NCBI GenBank assembly: GCA_900553525.1
Contig: USDZ01000041.1
Coordinates: forward strand, 1-11,699
From: an uncultured Oscillospiraceae bacterium
GTDB lineage: Bacteria; Bacillota; Clostridia; Oscillospirales; Acutalibacteraceae
Direction: 5' to 3'
Length of the DNA: 11,699 nucleotides
This document shows, piece after piece, positions 5,632-11,699 of the stretch (its first letter is position 1; every line of letters begins with the position of its first letter). The position numbers and the translations under genes are program-made. The notes below the pieces were generated by a model. The model was not told the DNA's origin. It did not search any database and saw nothing but the letters and a program-made list of their open reading frames with translations.

Positions 5632-6825
5632 CTACCATTCTCCTGTAACATATCCGCGCAGGTGACACATGGCTTCAGCCGCCCGGAGAATATCCAGGAT
5701 AGTCCGCCGGGCAATGGACAGAAGCCTTGGCCTTTCCTTCCGGTCATCGAGTAAATTTTGTGTGAATTGAAGCAGCACATCGCTGGTGATGTCCATATCC
5801 CGAAGTGTCCCTTTATAAAAAGCTTTCAGCAGAGAAGGCAAGTCGAGATGGGAACGGAAGGCTTCAAATTTAGCAGAAGATACTCGATCACAATCCATCA
5901 GTTCCCGAACAAATGCCTCCGCTGTGCAGATCCGCAGTTTGTCGAGTCCATATAGTCTGGCCGCATGTTCCAGACCCTTGACCACATTTTCACCAAGCTC
6001 GTCCTGAAGGCGCTGGTATTCCTCGTTCGGGAAATACATCCATTCCCCTGAAAATTTCCCAAATGCCTTCATCGTGTCGAACCATCCCATATCCATTTTG
6101 GCGTGCGCGGTCTCGGGCCGGAACTCAAAAGCAGTTCCAAGGGAATCGATGGGTTTGATATAGACGAGGTTCAGTTTAGGATCCAGGTCCTTGGGCAATC
6201 CCACATCCCCGATATTCACGACGATGATATTGTCGGGATGGCGTCTCATCATCATTTTCACCGGTACATTGTCGATCACACCTCCGTCCAGATAAGTGTG
6301 GCCATAAATTTCAGGCCGTTTGAGACCGGGATAGGCGGAACTGGCCATGATATAATCCATCAACTTTCCTTTGGGGATCTGATCTCGAAACAAGTGCCGG
6401 GGCTGGCGGCGGCTGATTTCAAAAGTCACCAGACCATATTCGATCGGCGAGTTCCGCAAAGTCTGCTCGTCCACCAGAGCATCCAGTTTTCGCCGGATGG
6501 GAGATATATCCAATCCCCCATTGCGCCACATCTCCTTGATCAAAATATCGGCGTTTTTCAGGCTGAACAGCCGGTCCGGTACACGCAGAGGTTCAGGGAG
6601 GGCAAATCCCTTTTCAATACTCATATTTTCCCAAAGCTCCACCGCTCCTTCATACTGGCCGCAGGCGATAATAGCGCCATTCATCGCGCCTACCGAGGTT
6701 CCCACTACGCAGGTAATGGGGATATTCATCTCCCGGAGAGCGCGCCAAGCGCCGATTTGATAGATGCCTTTGGCTCCGCCGCCCGCAAGCACCAAACCAT
6801 ATTCGATGGGTGCGATGCCGCTCAT
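5632..6825 (-). CDS. Patatin-like phospholipase family protein
   Basis: A 397-residue predicted serine lipid hydrolase. The patatin domain fills the N-terminal half: oxyanion loop GGGAKG (15-20), nucleophile elbow GTSVG with Ser44, and dyad Asp180 in DGG (180-182), followed by NVPV. ASSAYPGLKRP (161-171) is also typical. The fold cleaves acyl esters of phospholipids or neutral lipids with a Ser-Asp dyad. No signal peptide or transmembrane segment is visible, so it should be cytoplasmic or peripheral on the membrane. Residues about 215-397 form a largely helical C-terminal extension that I cannot assign. The ATG at 6825 is fixed by an in-frame TAA two codons upstream and by the motif at 15-20. 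Its Shine-Dalgarno is poor (AAAGGCGG 12 nt away, plus AAGGG abutting the ATG), so translation may be weak or coupled. It follows the COG2509 gene by 49 bp and is last in its unit. Confidence 0.92.
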   Translation of the reverse strand: MSGIAPIEYGLVLAGGGAKGIYQIGAWRALREMNIPITCVVGTSVGAMNGAIIACGQYEGAVELWENMSIEKGFALPEPLRVPDRLFSLKNADILIKEMWRNGGLDISPIRRKLDALVDEQTLRNSPIEYGLVTFEISRRQPRHLFRDQIPKGKLMDYIMASSAYPGLKRPEIYGHTYLDGGVIDNVPVKMMMRRHPDNIIVVNIGDVGLPKDLDPKLNLVYIKPIDSLGTAFEFRPETAHAKMDMGWFDTMKAFGKFSGEWMYFPNEEYQRLQDELGENVVKGLEHAARLYGLDKLRICTAEAFVRELMDCDRVSSAKFEAFRSHLDLPSLLKAFYKGTLRDMDITSDVLLQFTQNLLDDRKERPRLLSIARRTILDILRAAEAMCHLRGYVTGEW

Positions 6826-6874
6826 CCCTTACCAATACCGCCTTTCAAAGAAATATTCAAATGGCAAAATCCGC

Positions 6875-8482
6875 TTATGATTTAGTTCGAACGGTATCCA
6901 TAAGCCATTCTGCACAGCGAAGGCCATCCACCGCCGCAGACAGAATGCCGCCGGCATAGCCGGCTCCTTCACCGCAGGGATATAATCCAGTGACCGAGGA
7001 TTCCCCTCGATCATTTCGGAGGATCCGGACCGGTGATGAACTGCGCGATTCTACCCCTGTCAGTATCGCGTCGGGACGATCAAATCCCCGCAGTTGCCGC
7101 CCAAACAGAGGCAAAGCCTCTCGGATGGAGTCCGACACGAAACCTGGCAGGCACCTTCTCAAATCCGTTAAGGTCACACCGGGTCGGTAAGACGGATTTA
7201 CCTCTCCCAGGGCTGCGGACGGTACTCCCTGGAGAAAATCTCCGACCAACTGAACGGGAGCACGGTATTCCCCACCGGCCAGTTCAAAGGCCGCCTGTTC
7301 CATCCGCCGCTGAAATACAATGCCCGCTAGAGGGTCATCACCGGGAATATCAGTCGGATCCACCCCTACCAGCAGAGCGCTGTTGGAATTACGCGCATTC
7401 CTGGCGAACACGCTCATGCCATTGACCGCTACTCCCCCCTGTTCCGAGGCGGCCGCGATCACCTCTCCTCCCGGACACATGCAAAAGGTATAGACCCCCC
7501 GCCTCCCGGCCGGACGGCAGGACAATTTGTAGTCCGCCGCTCCTAGCGCCGGATGGTCCGCAAACCGCCCATATTGACTAATGTCAATCATTTTCCGAGG
7601 ATGTTCGATCCGTACTCCCACGGCAAAGGGTTTGCGTTCCATTCTCACGCCTTTGGCGAAGAGCATCTCCATGGTGTCCCGGGCACTGTGTCCAACAGCG
7701 AAAACCGCCCGGCTGCAGGAAAATTCCACCAGACCGTCCCGCGTGTCCACCAGCAGTCCGGTCAGTCGCCCATTTTCGGTCACGATGTCCGTGACTTGAT
7801 GCTCAAACAGAACCCGACCGCCCCATTTTTGGATTTCCTGCCTCAGTCCGCGAACGGTGTCGATCAGACGGTCGGTTCCCACGTGTGGCTTGGCCTGCCA
7901 TAAAATTTCCTCGGGCGCGCCGCAGGCGGCAAGCTGTTCGAGCACCAAGCGGCAGAGGGGATTCTTGATCCCCGTATTCAGTTTGCCGTCTGAAAAAGTA
8001 CCAGCGCCTCCCTCCCCGAACTGCACGTTGGAGACGGTGTCCAATATTCCGGTCGCGCGAAAGCGTTCCACGTCCCCACGCCGACTGTCTACGTCCCGTC
8101 CCCTTTCGAGCAGAACGGGCGAAAGGCCCGCTCGGGCCAGCGCCAACGCTGCAAACAGTCCGGCCGGGCCGCTCCCCACTACGATGGGTGGTGGCTCGTT
8201 TTCGAATCGGATGGGGTAAAACGGATAGGCATTTTCTGTGGGTTCCTTGAGCAGACGAGCGGCGGCAGAACGGGCCACTGCCGCGTCTTCTCCGGTTTGC
8301 AGTTCCACGTCTACGGAAACACGGAATATCACGCGATCCTTATGGCGGGCGTCCACCGACCGACGGCGGACATGCAGACGGGTCAGGGCGGATAGCGGAA
8401 TTTTCAATTCTTTGGCAACCCGGCGTCGCAAGTCCTCTTCGGTATAAGACAACGGCAGGGCGATTCCGTCTAAACGAATCAC
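6875..8482 (-). CDS. Uncharacterised FAD-dependent dehydrogenase (COG2509-type)
   Basis: A 535-residue cytoplasmic flavoprotein. It has a roughly 95-residue N-terminal domain with Arg/Lys-rich stretches (LHVRRRSVDARHKDRVIF at about 36-53), then the FAD Rossmann motif VVGSGPAGLFAA (101-112). The family block FGEGGAGTFSDGKLNT lies at 155-170, YTFCMCPGGE at 341-350, and a second FAD-binding segment YPCGEGAGYAGGI at 501-513. These match the NAD(P)/FAD-dependent oxidoreductases of COG2509, whose substrate is unknown. I start at the GTG at 8482, because AAAGGGGG (8490-8497) lies 7 nt upstream. The GTG overlaps the TGA of the preceding flavoprotein (GTGA), so the two are translationally coupled. An open stretch of 25 codons upstream is low-complexity Gly-rich and lies within the neighbour's 3' end, so I leave it out. 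Substrate and electron partner cannot be inferred. Confidence 0.9.
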   Translation of the reverse strand: MIRLDGIALPLSYTEEDLRRRVAKELKIPLSALTRLHVRRRSVDARHKDRVIFRVSVDVELQTGEDAAVARSAAARLLKEPTENAYPFYPIRFENEPPPIVVGSGPAGLFAALALARAGLSPVLLERGRDVDSRRGDVERFRATGILDTVSNVQFGEGGAGTFSDGKLNTGIKNPLCRLVLEQLAACGAPEEILWQAKPHVGTDRLIDTVRGLRQEIQKWGGRVLFEHQVTDIVTENGRLTGLLVDTRDGLVEFSCSRAVFAVGHSARDTMEMLFAKGVRMERKPFAVGVRIEHPRKMIDISQYGRFADHPALGAADYKLSCRPAGRRGVYTFCMCPGGEVIAAASEQGGVAVNGMSVFARNARNSNSALLVGVDPTDIPGDDPLAGIVFQRRMEQAAFELAGGEYRAPVQLVGDFLQGVPSAALGEVNPSYRPGVTLTDLRRCLPGFVSDSIREALPLFGRQLRGFDRPDAILTGVESRSSSPVRILRNDRGESSVTGLYPCGEGAGYAGGILSAAVDGLRCAEWLMDTVRTKS

Positions 8483-9753
8483 GCCCCCACCCCCTTTCCG
8501 TGCCTCAAGGCATCCAGCATGGCCGACGCCGCGGCATGGGCCGATGCCCACGCCCAATGCAGATTGAAACCGCCGCAGTCACCGTCCACATCCAATATTT
8601 CGCCGGCCATATACAGGCCCGGTATTTTCCGAGACATGAGAGTCGTCGAATTGACTTCCTCCAGGCAAATCCCGCCGGCTGTGACCTGGGCGCCCCCCAT
8701 TCCCTGAGTGCCGGTCACTGGGATCACCCATCTTTTAATCCATTTTGTCAGTGTCACTAACTGTCCGTCCGATAAATCGGATACCGGACGGGATAAAGGA
8801 GCAAGCCCGGCATAGCGCAACAGGGTCTGCCCTACTCGCTTATGGAGGAGGCCGGTAAAATACTCCTCCAAACTCCGACCGGAAAGATGACGACGCTCCT
8901 TTAAATATTGATATAGGCTGTCCTCTCCCATTTCTGGCAGCAGATCGAGCACCGCTGTCATCCGTCCCCTTTTTTTCCGTTCCCAATCTCCGACCGGACG
9001 GGATGCACGCATCACGGCCGGGCCGGAAAGCCCATATTCTGTAAACAACAATTCTCCTCTTTCCTCTGCAAGTGTACGGCCGTCCAGGCGAAACGCCACG
9101 GAAGCATCCAGCCGAATTCCCTTGAGAGGCCGCACAACATCCGGATCGGTTTTCACCTGCACGATGGAGGGAAATAGCGGGGTGCGGGTATGGCCCAAAC
9201 GCGAAAGCAGCGTATATCCATCCGTTCCTCCCCCTAAAGAAGGGGCCGCTGCTCCGCCAGTGCATACGAGAACCTGTTGAGCCCGTAACATCCCTCTTGC
9301 TGTTTCCAGAAAGAATCCCTCTCCCGTCTTTTCAATCGAAAATGCGGGGCAATCGGTCCATTCCTCGGCCCCGGCCGCAAGCAGGGCCAACCGCAGGCAG
9401 TCGAGCACCGAAGAAGCCTGAGCCGTCCGAGGATAAACCCGTCCGTCCTCCCTTACGTGGCATACAAGGCCGATTCTCTCAAAAAAAGATAGTATATGCC
9501 GAAGGGGATATCTCTCCAAAATCGGCCGTACAAATGCAGAGGCTCCTTCACCGTGGTAATGAGAGGGAGAAGCGGCCAAATTGGTCAGGTTACACGTGCC
9601 ATTACCGGTCGCGAGCAGCTTTTTTCCCACCCTCGGAGCCTTTTCCAATATCACCGCTTTAACTCCGGCCTGCGCACTTAAAACCGCAGCGGTCAGCCCT
9701 GAAGCCCCGCCACCCACAATGGCTATATCTGTCTGAGCGGCCTGACCAGCCAT
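8479..9753 (-). CDS. HI0933/BaiN-family FAD-dependent flavoprotein (COG2081)
   Basis: A 424-residue cytoplasmic flavoprotein of the HI0933/YhiN/BaiN family, usual length about 400-425. Features: dinucleotide-binding GGGASG (14-19), the family signature KLLATGNGTCNLTN (45-58), LVCTGGAAAPSLGGGTDGY (162-180), TEYGLSGPAVM (238-248), and the C-terminal FAD segment YMAGEILDVDGDCGGFNLHWAW (381-402, the strongest family mark). Some members are called bile-acid dehydroxylation reductases (BaiN) or aminoacetone oxidases, but the native reaction of most is unknown and I assign neither. The ATG at 9753 is preferred over a GTG six codons upstream, because the sense GGTGAT just before it lines up with the extended anti-Shine-Dalgarno at normal spacing. 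A promoter sits about 30-60 bp upstream. It is first in an apparent unit with the COG2509 and patatin genes. Confidence 0.93.
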   Translation of the reverse strand: MAGQAAQTDIAIVGGGASGLTAAVLSAQAGVKAVILEKAPRVGKKLLATGNGTCNLTNLAASPSHYHGEGASAFVRPILERYPLRHILSFFERIGLVCHVREDGRVYPRTAQASSVLDCLRLALLAAGAEEWTDCPAFSIEKTGEGFFLETARGMLRAQQVLVCTGGAAAPSLGGGTDGYTLLSRLGHTRTPLFPSIVQVKTDPDVVRPLKGIRLDASVAFRLDGRTLAEERGELLFTEYGLSGPAVMRASRPVGDWERKKRGRMTAVLDLLPEMGEDSLYQYLKERRHLSGRSLEEYFTGLLHKRVGQTLLRYAGLAPLSRPVSDLSDGQLVTLTKWIKRWVIPVTGTQGMGGAQVTAGGICLEEVNSTTLMSRKIPGLYMAGEILDVDGDCGGFNLHWAWASAHAAASAMLDALRHGKGVGA

Positions 9754-9782
9754 AATATCACCATCTCTCACGTTCTTGTCCC

Positions 9783-9812
9783 AGTATACCCTACCCTTTC
9801 CCGCCCCGTCAA
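9783..9812 (-). promoter_or_regulatory. Predicted promoter of the flavoprotein-flavoprotein-patatin unit
   Basis: On the minus strand, TTGACG (9807-9812) and TATACT (9783-9788) are 18 bp apart, both near consensus. The start site would be near 9776, leaving a leader of about 23 nt before the ATG at 9753. The G-rich spacer is unusual. It is divergent from the ATPase promoter, with -35 boxes about 36 bp apart. Confidence 0.6.
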
Positions 9813-9847
9813 GAATGGGACTGGTGTAAAAATAATGGGAAAACCCT

Positions 9848-9875
9848 TTGCATTTCTCGCTGATTTCTGTATAAT
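9848..9875 (+). promoter_or_regulatory. Predicted promoter of the Ca2+-ATPase gene
   Basis: TTGCAT (9848-9853) and a perfect TATAAT (9870-9875) are separated by 16 bp. The predicted start is near 9882, leaving a leader of about 43 nt. The -10 is strong and the -35 moderate. Confidence 0.65.
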
Positions 9876-9883
9876 ATTTTAAC

Positions 9884-9900
9884 TAGAACATTCTGTACTA
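9884..9900. promoter_or_regulatory. Inverted repeat over the ATPase transcription start (candidate operator)
   Basis: TAGAACA, a 3-nt spacer TTC, then TGTACTA: a 7-3-7 inverted repeat with one mismatch. It begins 9 bp after the -10 box, where a bound repressor would block transcription. The arms loosely recall the ACA/TGT half-sites of BlaI/CopY-type operators, but with a different spacer. No regulator gene lies in the window. The repeat could be chance. Confidence 0.3.
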
Positions 9901-9924
9901 AAGAAAAAATAAGGAGGGTCTTCC

Positions 9925-11699
9925 GTGATCTGGTACAGCAGCCATCTGGACGACGTGGCCCAGGAACTGAAAACCGATCTTGAGAAGGGTCTGTCGGAAA
10001 GCGAGGCCGCCATCCGGCTTCAAGAATATGGGACGAACAAACTAAACGAAAAAAAGCCTCGTTCCTTTTTTCATCGGTTTTTGGATCAGATGAAGGATGC
10101 GATGGTCATCATCCTGATTCTCGCCGCTATCGTTTCTCTTGGACTCAGTATCTATAACTTTATCCAAGGAACGGAAGCCGATTGGATCGAACCGATCGTC
10201 ATTGTGCTCATCGTGATTGTCAACGGTCTGCTCGGCGTTATTCAGGAGAGCAAAGCAGAGGCTGCCCTCGAGGCGCTCAAAAATATGTCTTCTCCCTCTG
10301 CCAGAGTCCTGCGCGATGGCGAGCTTCGAACCATCTCTTCCACCGCCCTCGTGCCCGGGGACGTTCTCGATATGGAGGCGGGCGACCTGGTGCCGGCAGA
10401 CTGCCGTTTGATCTCCAGCAGCAGTTTCAAATGCGACGAATCCGCTTTGACCGGAGAATCGATCCCGGTGGAAAAGGATGCTTCGGCCGACATAGCGGAC
10501 ATTGCGCCTCTCGGCGACCGCTTGAACATGGCCTATTCCGGGTGCGCCGTTTCTTATGGACATGCCCGCGCCCTCGTGGTCGAAACTGGTATGCATACCG
10601 AAATGGGCAAGATTGCCTCCATGCTGGAAAATGAGGAAGAAACCGCTACGCCTCTTCAAAATCGTCTTGCACATCTCGGCAAAACCCTTGGGTTCCTGGC
10701 GCTTGGCATCTGCGTCATCATTTTCATTGTCGGTTTGATATATAGGCTGCCGGTACTCGACATGTTTATGACCGCTATCTCGCTGGCTGTTGCGGCGATT
10801 CCTGAGGGACTGCCCGCTATCGTGACCATCGTACTTGCCATTGGGGTTCAGCGGATGGTGGCCAAAAATGCGATTATCCGCCGTCTGCCGGCTGTGGAAA
10901 CCCTCGGCAGCGCTTCGGTCATCTGTTCAGATAAAACCGGCACCCTTACCCAGAACCGGATGACTTTAACCCGCCTGTTCTGCGGCGGCCATGTGATCGA
11001 CGATCTGGATAGCCCCCTTTCCGAAGGGGCTCTGGCCCTCATCCGTCTGGCGACCCTTTGTACCGACGGCACCGTTCAGGTCAAGGACGGCAAAGAAGTG
11101 CATATCGGGGATCCCACCGAAACCGCCATCGTCGCTTGCGCCCTACATCAGGGGCTGGATAAGGCGGATCTGATGATCCAGCATCCACGGTTGGGGGAGA
11201 TCCCCTTTGACTCCGATCGAAAACTCATGACCACCATCCACCTGATTGAAGGACAGAATATCGTAATCGTCAAAGGTGCGCCCGATGTACTCTTTGAACG
11301 ATGCGTATCGGGTCCTATAGAGGCCGCTGCTGCGACCAATGAGGACATGGGACGGCAGGCGTTGCGTGTCTTGGCCGTCGCATACAAGACCATCGACGAA
11401 GTGCCGGTAGAATGCCGTTCGGAGGAACTTGAGCAGGGCTTGACTTTTGCCGGACTCGTCGGCATGATCGATCCGCCCCGTCCGGAGGCCATAGAGGCTA
11501 TCCGGGAATGCGATGCCGCCGGTATTCGTACCATTATGATCACCGGAGACCACGTGGTCACCGCTTCCGCCATTGCCCGCCAGCTCGGCATCCTTCACGA
11601 CGACAGCGAGGCGATCACCGGTGCTCAGCTTGCGGCCATGAGCGATGAGGAACTCTTCCAAAACATCCGGCGTTACCGGGTATATGCCCGGGTAACACC
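9925..11699 (+). CDS. P2A-type Ca2+-transporting ATPase (C-terminus off the right edge)
   Basis: The first 591 residues of a P-type cation pump; the family is usually about 880-910 long, so the last membrane helices are missing. Visible parts: N-terminal actuator segment with the preceding SESEAAIRLQEYGTNKL (24-40), helices near 61-79 and 88-106, actuator loop TGES (176-179), helices near 252-272 and 280-307, phosphorylation site DKTGTLT with Asp336 (336-342), nucleotide-binding KGAPD around 450-454, hinge TGD (540-542) and ARVT at the end. The fourth helix reads VAAIPEGLP (289-297), preserving Val289, Ala290, Ile292 and Glu294 equivalent to SERCA Ca2+ site II, so calcium is the likely substrate, exported from the cytoplasm. 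A heavy-metal pump would have CPx, and a K+ pump differs in this helix. Start GTG at 9925 with AAGGAGG (9911-9917) 7 nt upstream. No frameshift in the visible part. Confidence 0.95.
   Translation, partial: MIWYSSHLDDVAQELKTDLEKGLSESEAAIRLQEYGTNKLNEKKPRSFFHRFLDQMKDAMVIILILAAIVSLGLSIYNFIQGTEADWIEPIVIVLIVIVNGLLGVIQESKAEAALEALKNMSSPSARVLRDGELRTISSTALVPGDVLDMEAGDLVPADCRLISSSSFKCDESALTGESIPVEKDASADIADIAPLGDRLNMAYSGCAVSYGHARALVVETGMHTEMGKIASMLENEEETATPLQNRLAHLGKTLGFLALGICVIIFIVGLIYRLPVLDMFMTAISLAVAAIPEGLPAIVTIVLAIGVQRMVAKNAIIRRLPAVETLGSASVICSDKTGTLTQNRMTLTRLFCGGHVIDDLDSPLSEGALALIRLATLCTDGTVQVKDGKEVHIGDPTETAIVACALHQGLDKADLMIQHPRLGEIPFDSDRKLMTTIHLIEGQNIVIVKGAPDVLFERCVSGPIEAAAATNEDMGRQALRVLAVAYKTIDEVPVECRSEELEQGLTFAGLVGMIDPPRPEAIEAIRECDAAGIRTIMITGDHVVTASAIARQLGILHDDSEAITGAQLAAMSDEELFQNIRRYRVYARVT

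Noticed and set aside
6103..6885. 260-codon plus-strand ORF antisense to the patatin gene
   Set aside because: The opposite strand carries intact patatin catalytic motifs. This frame shows no motif and no plausible ribosome site.
10042..10674. 210-codon minus-strand ORF antisense to the Ca2+-ATPase
   Set aside because: It lies entirely inside the ATPase actuator region, which carries conserved P-type motifs. The antisense product resembles nothing.

Overview
The window looks like a chromosomal segment of a low-to-moderate GC Firmicute, most likely a clostridial anaerobe. The grounds are purine-rich Shine-Dalgarno sequences 7-8 nt from most starts, frequent GTG/TTG starts, tight 4-bp gene overlaps, a Gram-positive style PotD lipoprotein, and a PotABCD/COG2081/COG2509 repertoire common in that group. 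This placement is inference from gene content; there is no rRNA or other taxonomic marker. There are no mobile elements, CRISPR arrays, tRNAs or rRNAs.

Layout. Nine well-supported genes form three transcription units. (1) Positions 1-5509, minus strand: a near-consensus promoter (5481-5509), a leader of about 260 nt with four candidate hairpins, then potA-potB-potC-potD (a complete spermidine/putrescine-type ABC importer), a LacX/GalM-like aldose 1-epimerase, and a HAD-family phosphatase that runs off the left edge. potA/potB and potB/potC overlap by 4 bp (ATGA, GTGA). The epimerase Shine-Dalgarno overlaps the potD stop codon. (2) Positions 5632-9812, minus strand: a promoter, then an HI0933/BaiN-type flavoprotein (COG2081), a COG2509-type FAD-dependent dehydrogenase overlapping it by GTGA, and a patatin-like phospholipase. 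(3) Positions 9848-11699, plus strand: a divergent promoter and the first 591 residues of a P2A-type Ca2+-transporting ATPase cut by the right edge.

How the genes work together. PotD captures a polyamine outside the cell, PotB/PotC form the channel and PotA powers import. The two sugar/phosphate genes behind potD appear to be co-transcribed but have no obvious mechanistic link to polyamines. The flavoprotein-flavoprotein-patatin cluster has no recognised pathway. The Ca2+ ATPase would export or sequester calcium.

The coding content is mostly ordinary. The part least explained by known families is the potA leader (5217-5480). It has hairpins, one of which buries the Shine-Dalgarno of a possible 45-codon upstream ORF whose stop codon overlaps the potA start (ATGA). 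I do not recognise a known riboswitch class in it.
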